Shown: one piece after another, positions 1 through 7,701 of the stretch
How positions within the stretch are numbered: the first letter of the stretch is position 1
Layout of the letters: each line of letters starts with the position of its first letter
Assembly: GCF_007896845.1 (NCBI RefSeq)
Contig: NZ_VOHS01000002.1
Coordinates: 124,001-188,000, forward strand
Source: Chitinophaga pinensis
GTDB taxonomy: Bacteria > Bacteroidota > Bacteroidia > Chitinophagales > Chitinophagaceae
Direction: 5' to 3'
DNA length: 64,000 nt
The notes under the pieces: generated by a model
Seen by the model: only the letters and a program-made list of their open reading frames with translations
Database searches by the model: none
Told to the model about the DNA's origin: nothing
Made by a program: the position numbers and the translations under genes

Positions 1-349
1 TACAAGTGTATGTACTGCAGAACTCTGCAGTATCAGAGATAACATTGGTACTTATAACGACCTGAATACAGCCGTTGTCGGTATTTCTGTAGACTCTCCT
101 TTCACGCTGGGTAAATTCAAGGCTGAGCAGAACCTGAACTTCCCGCTCCTGTCTGACTTCAATAAAGACATTTCTCAGGCATATGGTGCTTTTTATGAGA
201 ATTTCGTGCTGGATCTGAAGGGTGTATCTAAAAGATCAGCGTTTGTGGTAGATAAAGAAGGCGTTGTCAGATATGCGCAGGTGTTAGAGTCTGCAGGTGA
301 CCTGCCTGATTTTGAAGCAGTTAAAAACACGCTGAACGGTCTGCAATAA
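1..349 (+). CDS. Peroxiredoxin (AhpC/TSA family), C-terminal part
   Basis: The gene enters from the left edge, so its start is not visible. Reading from base 2 gives about 115 residues beginning TSVCTAELC, which contains the peroxidatic cysteine (VCT) and a second cysteine five residues on. This is the thioredoxin-fold peroxidase active site of the AhpC/TSA superfamily, which reduces hydrogen peroxide and organic hydroperoxides with thiol electrons in the cytoplasm. A conserved Arg follows in the segment SKRSAFVVDKEG, typical of the family. The subtype (AhpE-like, Bcp-like or other) cannot be fixed without the N-terminus. A strong hairpin terminator follows directly. Confidence 0.88.
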   Translation, partial: TSVCTAELCSIRDNIGTYNDLNTAVVGISVDSPFTLGKFKAEQNLNFPLLSDFNKDISQAYGAFYENFVLDLKGVSKRSAFVVDKEGVVRYAQVLESAGDLPDFEAVKNTLNGLQ

Positions 350-384
350 AAAATAACCTAAAGCGTTAAATTTTTTCAAAAAAT

Positions 385-421
385 AATGGCAAGCCTTCTT
401 ATTTGGCTTGCCATTTGTTAT
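385..421 (+). terminator. Rho-independent terminator after the peroxiredoxin gene
   Basis: A perfect 11 bp stem (385-395 with 405-415, core ATGGCAAGCC) with a 9-base loop is followed by a T-rich run. An ATG inside the stem at 386 is in frame with the next gene but should not be taken as its start. Confidence 0.85.
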
Positions 422-474
422 TTTTACATAAGACGATATTGTGGAATAAATCAGGTGATATTTGAAAAAATCTT

Positions 475-483
475 TATCTTTGC
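475..483 (+). promoter_or_regulatory. Bacteroidota -7 promoter box, nearly leaderless
   Basis: TATCTTTGC matches the TAnnTTTGC consensus recognised by the Bacteroidota primary sigma factor. The ATG of the next gene starts only 4 bases after the box, so the mRNA would have almost no leader. I see no well-spaced -33 TTTG. Confidence 0.55.
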
Positions 484-487
484 GAGT

Positions 488-838
488 ATGTGGAAAACCT
501 CTACACTCTTATTTTCTTGCTTCTTTTGCCTATTATCCCTCGTAGGTAAAGCACAAAGCGCCAAAACCACTCCATTCTCCGATGGGGGCAATAAACTCGT
601 GAAGGCGTATCCCAATCCGGCTAGTAGCAGGATCAATTTCGAATTACAGAACAATAACGAGCAAGGTTACGAGATTATTGTATTCAATTTTCTTGGAAAG
701 AGGATCGATCAGATAAAAAACCTGAACGCACGTACTACAGTTGAACTGGATAAATATTATAGCGGTCTATATATTTTCCAACTGAGAGACAAACAGGGTA
801 ACCTTGTGGAGTCCGGAAAGTTCAATGTCGTCAAGTAA
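488..838 (+). CDS. Small secreted protein consisting mostly of a T9SS type A sorting domain
   Basis: The 116-residue product starts with a signal peptide (residues 1-23, hydrophobic core LLFSCFFCLLSL, cleavage after KAQ). After a short linker comes a type A C-terminal sorting domain (residues about 38-116) with the typical KAYPNP opening, a central VFNFLGKRI strand and the YYSGLYIFQL motif. Such domains direct proteins through the type IX secretion system and are usually cleaved off on export. Here almost nothing precedes the domain, so the cargo itself is only about 15 residues. The ATG at 488 is chosen because it begins the signal peptide and follows the -7 box; the in-frame ATG at 386 lies inside a terminator. 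It may be a remnant of a larger cargo or a genuine mini-protein. Confidence 0.75.
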   Translation: MWKTSTLLFSCFFCLLSLVGKAQSAKTTPFSDGGNKLVKAYPNPASSRINFELQNNNEQGYEIIVFNFLGKRIDQIKNLNARTTVELDKYYSGLYIFQLRDKQGNLVESGKFNVVK

Positions 839-870
839 TATGACTAAATAATTCTCCTTTAAAGAATATA

Positions 871-903
871 AAAAAGGGCTCGTTTAAAAAACGGGCCCTT
901 TTT
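871..903. terminator. Bidirectional terminator between convergent genes
   Basis: A 15 bp stem (871-885 with 889-903, one T-G wobble) begins with an A-run and ends with a T-run, so it can end transcription from both sides. It lies between the sorting-domain gene and the convergent rlmI-like gene. Confidence 0.8.
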
Positions 904-922
904 CGTTTATCGTTATGCACCA

Positions 923-2095
923 TTACTGTACTTCCACGATCAGGAATTTCAGGTAGGTGGTATTTTCGATATTCCACAAGATCGGGTGATCCTGCGCCTG
1001 TGTCTGGAAGGTTACCTGACGCAGTTTCTTTTTCGCATCTTTTGCTGCCATGTCGATAATCTCCAAAAAGAGAGACGGTGGCACCAGGTTGGTACAGGAT
1101 GCGGTTACGAGGAATCCACCCGGTTTCAGGAGCTTCATACCACGCAGGTTGATCTCTTTATAACCGGTGATGGCTTTCTGGATATTTTCGCGGCTTTTGG
1201 TAAAGGCTGGCGGATCGAGGATCACGGTATCAAACTTCTTCTCTTCACGGGTCCACTGTTTCAGCACATCAAATGCGTTCACTGCCTGAAACTTACAGAT
1301 ATCCTGCAGGTTGTTCAGCTCAGCATTTCTGCGGGCGGTGTTCACGGCATGCTCTGATATATCCAGTCCGAGTACGCTTTTAGCGCCATAGTGACCAGCG
1401 TGGCAGGAGAAAGTACCGGTATAGCAGAACGCTTCCAGTACATCTGCATCTTTAACTATATGCTGAATGGCGCGGCGGTTATCCTGCTGATCCAGAAAGT
1501 AGCCTGTTTTCTGGCCATTTTCGATATCTACATGGAATTTGAGGCCATTCTCATTGATAATCACGTTGGTATCAAAAGGGGCACTCAGGAATCCTTTCTG
1601 TTGTTCCAGTCCTTCCAGTTCACGTACCGGAACGTCATTACGCTCGTAGATACCTTTTGGAGAGAAGATCCTGTTCAGGGCGTCCACGATAGCGCCTTTC
1701 CAGCGATCCATACCCAATGCCAGTGTCTGCAATACGAAGTGGTCATTGAACTTGTCAATTACCAGTGCCGGCATTTCGTCGGCCTCTCCGAATACGAGAC
1801 GGCAGTTTTCCACATATCCCAGTTGCTGACGGTATTTCCATGCTTTCAGCAAACGGCGGTAGAAGAATTCCGCGTCAATCTGCTCGTCTTTGTCACGGGT
1901 CAGCAGGCGTACCAGGATCTGTGACTGGGGGTTGATGTATCCTCTACCAACAAAGAACCCCTGATGGGTAAATACATCTACCGTATCACCGGCTGTTACA
2001 GGCCCTTCGATCTGTCCGACTTCATTCCCAAACACCCAAGGGTGGCCCTGCAGCACACGGTTTTGTATCTTTTTCTTTAAAAAAACTTTGGTCAT
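923..2095 (-). CDS. rlmI: 23S rRNA (cytosine-C5)-methyltransferase, RlmI family
   Basis: The product (390 residues from the chosen start) has an N-terminal PUA-type RNA-binding region (about residues 1-75), a linker and a class I SAM methyltransferase domain. Visible motifs are the SAM-binding FCYTGTFSCHAG loop, the acidic LGLDIS strand end and the catalytic LDPPAFTKS segment. E. coli RlmI (396 residues) methylates C1962 of 23S rRNA, and the length matches. The ATG at 2095 is preferred over one 16 codons upstream because a TAnnTTTGC box lies between the two. The gene is divergent from grpE. The family is clear; the exact target base is inferred. Confidence 0.85.
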   Translation of the reverse strand: MTKVFLKKKIQNRVLQGHPWVFGNEVGQIEGPVTAGDTVDVFTHQGFFVGRGYINPQSQILVRLLTRDKDEQIDAEFFYRRLLKAWKYRQQLGYVENCRLVFGEADEMPALVIDKFNDHFVLQTLALGMDRWKGAIVDALNRIFSPKGIYERNDVPVRELEGLEQQKGFLSAPFDTNVIINENGLKFHVDIENGQKTGYFLDQQDNRRAIQHIVKDADVLEAFCYTGTFSCHAGHYGAKSVLGLDISEHAVNTARRNAELNNLQDICKFQAVNAFDVLKQWTREEKKFDTVILDPPAFTKSRENIQKAITGYKEINLRGMKLLKPGGFLVTASCTNLVPPSLFLEIIDMAAKDAKKKLRQVTFQTQAQDHPILWNIENTTYLKFLIVEVQ

Positions 2096-2113
2096 TACAA
2101 TTTTTTCCAGGCT

Positions 2114-2122
2114 GCAAAGGTA
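2114..2122 (-). promoter_or_regulatory. -7 promoter box of rlmI
   Basis: On the minus strand this reads TACCTTTGC, 18 bases before the chosen ATG. It supports the shorter start of the methyltransferase. Confidence 0.6.
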
Positions 2123-2196
2123 GGACAATTCAGTATTACGCATACGGGAATTACTGATGTGGGCATTCTTGTGTCAATTTGTCTCCTTTTCCCGGC

Positions 2197-2227
2197 TTGG
2201 CAAGTTAATTGTCTGGTGTACCTTTGC
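2197..2227 (+). promoter_or_regulatory. Full Bacteroidota promoter of grpE-dnaJ
   Basis: TTGG at 2197-2200 and TACCTTTGC at 2219-2227 are separated as in the -33/-7 consensus (TTTG, about 19 bases, TAnnTTTG). The grpE ATG follows 15 bases later. I see no CIRCE element. Confidence 0.7.
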
Positions 2228-2242
2228 AGACAATATTACTTC

Positions 2243-2821
2243 ATGACAGAAAACAAAAACGATATGCAGACAAACGGACAGGACACCGAAAATGGTAAAG
2301 GCATGCCGGATATTAACGCTGATGAGAACCTGGGCGGCACCACAAACCTTAACGATGCCTTGGCGGATGAAAGCGAACTGGATAAAAAACAGCAGGAGCT
2401 GAACGAAATGAGGGATAAATACCTTCGTCTGGTTGCAGAATTTGATAATTTCAAGAAACGTACTGCTAAAGAACGTATCGAACTGATGCAGACTGCCAAT
2501 AAAGAGGTGATCATCTCTTTACTGGATGTGCTGGATGATAGTGAACGTGCCACAAAACAGATAGAAAGCGCCGCTGATATCAATGCCGTAAAAGATGGTG
2601 TTGCGCTGGTTTTCAATAAATTAAAATCGACCCTGCAAGCTAAGGGCCTTAAACCTATGGACAGTTTGCACACCGAATTTAATCCCGATCTCCACGATGC
2701 CATCACTGAGATTCCCGCACCTTCTGAGGATCTGAAAGGAAAGGTGATCGATGATATGCAGAAAGGATATTACCTGAATGACAAATTGATACGTCACGCC
2801 AAGGTAATAGTGGGAAAATAG
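2243..2821 (+). CDS. grpE: Nucleotide exchange factor GrpE
   Basis: GrpE releases ADP from the chaperone DnaK in the cytoplasm. The 192-residue product has the family layout: a low-complexity acidic N-terminus, a long coiled coil (about residues 45-110, with LRLVAEFDNFKKRTAKER) and a C-terminal beta domain ending in KGYYLNDKLIRHAKVIVGK, a GrpE signature. The ATG at 2243 is chosen because the promoter box lies at 2219-2227. dnaJ follows 65 bases downstream on the same strand, so the two probably share a transcript. No dnaK gene lies in the window. Confidence 0.95.
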   Translation: MTENKNDMQTNGQDTENGKGMPDINADENLGGTTNLNDALADESELDKKQQELNEMRDKYLRLVAEFDNFKKRTAKERIELMQTANKEVIISLLDVLDDSERATKQIESAADINAVKDGVALVFNKLKSTLQAKGLKPMDSLHTEFNPDLHDAITEIPAPSEDLKGKVIDDMQKGYYLNDKLIRHAKVIVGK

Positions 2822-2886
2822 GTGACGTTCTGACAGAAATGCTTTTCATTAACCATGCCGGCAATTTGCCGGCTTTAGTGTGATAT

Positions 2887-4053
2887 ATGTCTACCAAAAG
2901 AGATTACTACGAAATACTGGGTGTTGCCAAGTCCGCTTCCCAGGATGAGATCAAAAAGGCTTATCGTAAGGTAGCCATGCAGTACCATCCTGACAGGAAC
3001 CCCGATAATAAAGAGGCGGAAGAAAAGTTCAAGGAGGCAGCCGAAGCCTATGAAGTATTAAGCGATACCGACAAACGGGCACAATACGACCGTTTCGGTC
3101 ATGCCGGAATGGGTAACCGCGGTGGCTTTGGCGGTGGCGGCGGTATGAACATGGATGATATCTTCTCGAACTTCGGGGATATTTTCGGAGATGATATTTT
3201 TGGTAGCTTCTTCGGTGGTAACCGCGGTGGCGGTGGTGCTGGCGGAAGACGTGGCAGAGGTACCCGTGGCTCTAACCTCCGTGTTAAGATCAAACTCACA
3301 TACGAAGAGATAGCCAAAGGCGCCAACAAAAAGATCAAGGTTAAAAAATATGTTCCTTGTAGCCATTGTAGTGGCCTTGGGGCAAAAGATAAAAACGCAT
3401 TCCAGACCTGTGGTACCTGTGGTGGTTCCGGTCAGGTAAGGAAAGTAACCCAGACATTCCTGGGACAGATGCAGACAGTAACTACCTGTCCTACCTGTCA
3501 CGGTGAAGGTCAGACCATCACCAGCAAATGCGGTCACTGTAAAGGTGAAGGACGCGTATATGGTGAGGAAATGGTGAACATCGATATCCCTGCAGGTGTA
3601 CAGGAAGGCATGCAACTGAGCCTGAGTGGTAAGGGGAATGCCGGCGAAAGAGGCGGCGCTCCCGGTGACCTGCTTATACTTATCGAAGAGGAACCGCATC
3701 CTGAGCTGCAGCGTGACGGACTGAACGTTGCCTACGATCTGTATATATCCTTCCCGGATGCCGTATTTGGCACCTCTCTGGAAGTACCAACCATTGATGG
3801 TAAAGCAAAGATCAAGATACCAGCCGGTACACAGAGCGGAAAGATTTTCCGTCTGAAAGGCAAAGGTTTCCCTTCCGTAAACTCTTACGAGAAAGGTGAT
3901 CAGCTGATCCATGTAAATGTATGGACGCCTCAGCAGGTAAACGGTGAAGAAAAAGCATTCCTGGAAAAGGTACAGTCATCCGACAACTTCAAACCAAACC
4001 CGGAAAAGTCTGAAAAAGGCTTCTTCGAAAAGGTAAGAGATATTTTCAGCTAA
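2887..4053 (+). CDS. dnaJ: Molecular chaperone DnaJ
   Basis: This 388-residue Hsp40 stimulates the ATPase of DnaK and delivers unfolded clients to it. All canonical parts are visible: a J domain with HPD (YHPDRNPDN near residue 35), a Gly/Phe-rich linker (about 75-125), four CxxCxGxG zinc-binding repeats ([32 protein letters not shown]) and a C-terminal peptide-binding region. It is therefore a full type I DnaJ. It follows grpE and is closed by a strong hairpin terminator. Confidence 0.97.
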   Translation: MSTKRDYYEILGVAKSASQDEIKKAYRKVAMQYHPDRNPDNKEAEEKFKEAAEAYEVLSDTDKRAQYDRFGHAGMGNRGGFGGGGGMNMDDIFSNFGDIFGDDIFGSFFGGNRGGGGAGGRRGRGTRGSNLRVKIKLTYEEIAKGANKKIKVKKYVPCSHCSGLGAKDKNAFQTCGTCGGSGQVRKVTQTFLGQMQTVTTCPTCHGEGQTITSKCGHCKGEGRVYGEEMVNIDIPAGVQEGMQLSLSGKGNAGERGGAPGDLLILIEEEPHPELQRDGLNVAYDLYISFPDAVFGTSLEVPTIDGKAKIKIPAGTQSGKIFRLKGKGFPSVNSYEKGDQLIHVNVWTPQQVNGEEKAFLEKVQSSDNFKPNPEKSEKGFFEKVRDIFS

Positions 4054-4080
4054 GTACTTTGTACTTTACACATCATAGAG

Positions 4081-4114
4081 GAAGCTGTCCGCCGAAAGGC
4101 GCGACAGCTTTTTT
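4081..4114 (+). terminator. Terminator of the grpE-dnaJ unit
   Basis: AAGCTGTC pairs with GACAGCTT, and an inner CGCC-GAAA-GGCG hairpin with a stable tetraloop extends the stem. A run of T follows. Confidence 0.85.
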
Positions 4115-4139
4115 CTTTATCTTTTCCCCCTGCTAAGCT

Positions 4140-4148
4140 TACCTTTGC
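4140..4148 (+). promoter_or_regulatory. -7 promoter box
   Basis: TACCTTTGC, 22 bases before the ATG of the methyltransferase gene at 4171. Confidence 0.55.
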
Positions 4149-4170
4149 ACTTTTACTTTTTACAGGTTAC

Positions 4171-5118
4171 ATGTTCGATCCTTCCAAATTACAGATGCTA
4201 GAGAACCGGCTGGTAAAGGTGTACAAACACCTTCGTAAAACCGCACGCCGGCAGAATATCACCTGCTTCCGGGTATATGATGACGATATTCCAGAATTCC
4301 CCTTCAGTATTGAGCTGTATGAGGACCATATCTACGTGGCAGAGTATCATCGCCAGCATGGTATGGAAGAAGAAGCGCATGAAGAATGGCTGGACCTTTG
4401 TCTGGAAGTGATCTCCAAAATACTGGAAGTGCCTATTGAAAAGGTGTTCGTTAAGCAACGGCAACGAAAAGCCAGCAGACAGGAACAATATGAGAAACTG
4501 TCCTTCGAAAGCCATGAGATGGTTGTACACGAAGCAGGACTGAAGTTCAAAGTAAATCTCTCCGATTATCTGGATACCGGTCTGTTCCTTGATCATCGTA
4601 TTACCCGTGGTATGGTAAAAGAACAGTGTGCAGGTAAAAAGGTGCTGAACCTTTTCTGTTACACCGGCTCATTTTCAGTATACGCAGCAGCAGGTAATGC
4701 CGCACAGGTGACTTCTGTAGATCTGTCAAAAACCTATCTGGGCTGGGCAGAAGAGAATATGCGGCTGAATGACTTTGATGTCAGCAAGCATCAATTTGTT
4801 CATGCTGATGTATTGCAATATCTGGATACGCTTCCCGCAGAAACGTTTGACCTTGTTGTACTGGATCCGCCTACTTTCTCGAACAGTAAACGTATGAAGG
4901 AATTTCTGGATATCCAGCGGGATCATGTCAGCATTCTTAACAAAGTACTGGCAGCAACCAAACCGGGTGGTATCATATACTTCAGCAACAACTACCGTCG
5001 CTTTGTACTGGAAGCAGACCGTATACTGGCTACTGAGATTAAAGACATTACTTCACAAACCATCCCTTTCGACTTTCAGCAAAAGCTGATCAGAAAGTGC
5101 TACAGGATTGTGCGCTAG
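4171..5118 (+). CDS. Class I SAM-dependent rRNA methyltransferase, RlmK-like
   Basis: The 315-residue protein resembles the C-terminal half of the fused E. coli enzyme RlmKL, the RlmK part that makes m7G2069 in 23S rRNA. The SAM-binding loop is LNLFCYTGSFSVYAAAG, followed by the acidic strand SVDLSKTYLGWAEEN and the catalytic VVLDPPTFSNSKR. The phrase SDYLDTGLFLDHRITRG upstream is also typical of RlmK-type proteins. No THUMP domain or RlmL half is attached, so it is a stand-alone enzyme here. It has its own promoter box and converges with the vWA gene, 6 bases away. Its target base is inferred from family likeness only. Confidence 0.75.
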   Translation: MFDPSKLQMLENRLVKVYKHLRKTARRQNITCFRVYDDDIPEFPFSIELYEDHIYVAEYHRQHGMEEEAHEEWLDLCLEVISKILEVPIEKVFVKQRQRKASRQEQYEKLSFESHEMVVHEAGLKFKVNLSDYLDTGLFLDHRITRGMVKEQCAGKKVLNLFCYTGSFSVYAAAGNAAQVTSVDLSKTYLGWAEENMRLNDFDVSKHQFVHADVLQYLDTLPAETFDLVVLDPPTFSNSKRMKEFLDIQRDHVSILNKVLAATKPGGIIYFSNNYRRFVLEADRILATEIKDITSQTIPFDFQQKLIRKCYRIVR

Positions 5119-5124
5119 GGTCGT

Positions 5125-6891
5125 TTATTTTTCTAAATTCTTTGATTTTTTCAGGTCTTTCAATAGTGTGATGAACTCCCGGCGATATCCTCCGGGGTCA
5201 TCACCCAAAGAACGTCTGGCAATATCCATCACCATATCACAGGAACCGCTGCCTTTATAACCTGACTTTCTGAGCAGCATCCCCATCAGCGCTACTGCAC
5301 TTGCAAAACGGAAATCATCGGAGGACTGCTGGAAGCTGGTCAGATGACCGGGTACATTGTAGAACAGTCTTTTTATACTTGTGTCTGTTGTTTCCCTGTA
5401 AGCAAGATGTACGGCCGCCAGCATACTATCAGCAGGTGTCAGTCCTGTTTGGGGTACAATTTCATAGATAGCCACCGCACAGTGTCCGGCGCCTATAATT
5501 CCTCCTCCTATCTGACGGGCAGAATCATCATCTTTAATTACTTTATTCTCATATCCTATCAACCGATATGATTTCACCGTACGCGGATTGAATACAACAT
5601 CAGCCTGTACATCCCGGGCTACCGTAAACAGGGTACTACCGAACTCACGCGCAAATATCTTATTGGCCTCCTCAAGGTTGTCTATATAGGCGAAATTGCC
5701 ATTCCCTTTGCTGGAGAGTGTCTCTAATTTGGAATCTTTATAGTTCTTCATTCCAAACCCGAGACAGGTAAGCAATACACCCGTTTCCTTTTTGCCCAGA
5801 ATCAGTTGTTCCATGTCGTGATCACTGGTCTGCCCCACATTAAAATCACCGTCCGTCGCTAATATCACCCGGTTATTCCCATCTTTGATAAAGTGCTCTT
5901 CTGCGATCTGGTAAGCCAGTTTAATCGCAGCCTCACCAGCAGTAGCCCCTCCCGCACTGAGATAGTCGATCGCATTCAGGATCTTACTCTTTGCACTTCC
6001 CGGTGTACTGGGAAGTATCACCCCGGGTACACCTGCATAAGCCACAATGGCCACATGATCATTGCTACGCAGGTTATTCACCAGAATGCGGAAGGCTGCC
6101 TGTAAGAGCGGTAATTTATTAGGCATAGCCATAGAACCGGAAACATCGATCAGAAAAACAAGATTACTGGGCGGAAGGCTATCAAGATTGACTGCTTTTC
6201 CCCGTACTGCAATCTGTAGCAAGCGATGATCTTCCGCCCATGGACAGGTGGCATAATTGCTATAAATAGCGAGTGTTTGTCCGGCGGGAGGTAATGGGTA
6301 ACTATAATGGAAGTAGTTTACCATTTCTTCTATGCGTACTGCATTCGCAGGAATACGCTCTTTCAGTTTCACAAAACGGCGGATATTGCTATAGGCCGCG
6401 CGATCCACATCTACAGCAAACAAAGAAGGTATTTCAGCATCTGCTGCGATGAATTTGTTTTCATACAGTGTACCATAGGTTTCATCAAAGAAAGCCCGGG
6501 TTCCCATCAGCGCATTACCATAATTGGGATTAGATCCATTGGAAGAGCGCTCACGTGCAATTGCCTTTGCCTTTTTCACGGCATCTTCTGCCTGTTCTTC
6601 AAGGGCATTCAATTGCACAAGCATACGACTGTAAGCTCCCGCAGATAATTGTTTGGGAAAGTATTTACTGTGTTGGAATAATAATGTTGCGTCCTGAGAG
6701 GGCACCGCAATCCGAAAAAGCCCGTACTGATTGGTAATAACCGTGGCGGTATCATTGACGACAGTGATGATCACTCCTGCAAGGGGATTATGAGAGATGC
6801 TATCTTCTACAGCCCCTGAAATCCATATCTTCTGAGCGCTCCCAGGTACAAGGATAATTAAGCTGACAAACAGCGTAAGGAGCCTTTGCAT
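5125..6891 (-). CDS. Von Willebrand factor type A domain protein, YfbK family
   Basis: The 588-residue product begins with a signal peptide (MQRLLTLFVSLIILVPGSAQ) and a carboxypeptidase-like beta-sandwich (about residues 20-90). The YfbK-type N-terminal segment with the EEMVNYFHYSYP phrase follows. The vWA domain has an intact MIDAS metal site: DVSGSM, a conserved threonine in the ATAGEAA region and ATDGDFN. A C-terminal region typical of YfbK proteins closes it. vWA domains bind ligands through a divalent metal; the biological role of YfbK proteins is unknown. The start at 6891 is preferred because it places the signal peptide at the N-terminus; an in-frame ATG lies 16 codons upstream. It is probably periplasmic. 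Confidence 0.82.
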   Translation of the reverse strand: MQRLLTLFVSLIILVPGSAQKIWISGAVEDSISHNPLAGVIITVVNDTATVITNQYGLFRIAVPSQDATLLFQHSKYFPKQLSAGAYSRMLVQLNALEEQAEDAVKKAKAIARERSSNGSNPNYGNALMGTRAFFDETYGTLYENKFIAADAEIPSLFAVDVDRAAYSNIRRFVKLKERIPANAVRIEEMVNYFHYSYPLPPAGQTLAIYSNYATCPWAEDHRLLQIAVRGKAVNLDSLPPSNLVFLIDVSGSMAMPNKLPLLQAAFRILVNNLRSNDHVAIVAYAGVPGVILPSTPGSAKSKILNAIDYLSAGGATAGEAAIKLAYQIAEEHFIKDGNNRVILATDGDFNVGQTSDHDMEQLILGKKETGVLLTCLGFGMKNYKDSKLETLSSKGNGNFAYIDNLEEANKIFAREFGSTLFTVARDVQADVVFNPRTVKSYRLIGYENKVIKDDDSARQIGGGIIGAGHCAVAIYEIVPQTGLTPADSMLAAVHLAYRETTDTSIKRLFYNVPGHLTSFQQSSDDFRFASAVALMGMLLRKSGYKGSGSCDMVMDIARRSLGDDPGGYRREFITLLKDLKKSKNLEK

Positions 6892-7028
6892 CAGTTTTGC
6901 ATCAGTTGAATATAAATATAAGCAATTAGGAATTAACAATTAAAGATTAAGAATCGGAGTATCAGGGGGCTTGCTGGTGGCTCATAAACGCTACATGATA
7001 CCGGTTGGAAATGCTTCTATTAAACAGG

Positions 7029-7059
7029 AACGGGTGTTTCAGGATCTGAAACACCCGTT
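7029..7059. terminator. Strong hairpin downstream of hpt
   Basis: A perfect 14 bp stem (7029-7042 with 7046-7059, core AACGGGTGTTTCAG) with a 3-base loop lies about 70 bases after the hpt stop. The following T-run is weak on both strands, so terminator is the likely but not certain reading. Confidence 0.55.
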
Positions 7060-7130
7060 CTGATAAGCTTATTTAACATTGGTTATTGCCATGCGATATT
7101 CGCAAAGGCTTCCAATACTCAGGTGCCTGA

Positions 7131-7679
7131 TCACTGGTTAGTGGTTTCTACTAATTTGTAGATCTCCGGCAGATTTCTTCCCAGACCATCATAATCCAGT
7201 CCATAACCCAACAGGAATTTATTCGGTACGGAGAATCCGAGATAATCGATCTTAATAGGATGCACCATGGCTTCCGGTTTTGTCAGCAATGCCGCGACCA
7301 TCAGTTTTTTAGGCTGTTGGTGTTCCAGTTGTGGCAGGAACTGGCTCAGTGTTTTACCGGTATCCACGATATCTTCGAGGATCACTACAGTACGTCCATA
7401 CAGGTCTTCATCGAGACCGATGGCCTGCACCACGTTACCAGTTGACTTCATGCCTTTGTAGGAAGCCAGTTTTATGAAAGATATTTCTGCATCAATAGTG
7501 AGGTATTTGAACATATCAGCGGCAAACATGAAGGAGCCATTAAGAATGGCAATGAACAAAGGTTTTTCACCTTTCAGATCATTGTTCAGCGCTGTAGCTA
7601 ATTCCTTAATCCGCTGTTGTAATTGTTCAGCGCTGATGTAAGGTTCAAACTGTTTATCATGTACCTGTATAACTGACAT
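7131..7679 (-). CDS. hpt: Hypoxanthine phosphoribosyltransferase
   Basis: The enzyme salvages hypoxanthine (and usually guanine) by joining it to PRPP to give IMP or GMP in the cytoplasm. The 182-residue length fits the family. The PRPP-binding motif VVILEDIVDTGKTL is intact, as is the N-terminal LFIAILNGSFMFAADM loop. The C-terminal PNKFLLGYGLDYDGLGRNLPEIY segment, which contacts the purine and pyrophosphate, also matches Hpt proteins. It starts 22 bases after the glucosaminidase gene stops on the same strand, so the two are probably cotranscribed. guaB, another purine gene, lies elsewhere in the window. Confidence 0.93.
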   Translation of the reverse strand: MSVIQVHDKQFEPYISAEQLQQRIKELATALNNDLKGEKPLFIAILNGSFMFAADMFKYLTIDAEISFIKLASYKGMKSTGNVVQAIGLDEDLYGRTVVILEDIVDTGKTLSQFLPQLEHQQPKKLMVAALLTKPEAMVHPIKIDYLGFSVPNKFLLGYGLDYDGLGRNLPEIYKLVETTNQ

Positions 7680-7701
7680 GCGATTCCGATTTACGATTGT
7701 T

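Noticed and set aside
386..487. Longer N-terminus of the sorting-domain protein from ATG 386
   Set aside because: That ATG lies inside the terminator stem of the previous gene, and a promoter box lies downstream of it.
3058..3912. Long minus-strand frame inside dnaJ
   Set aside because: A shadow of the Gly-rich and zinc-finger coding sequence of dnaJ; no domain in its product.
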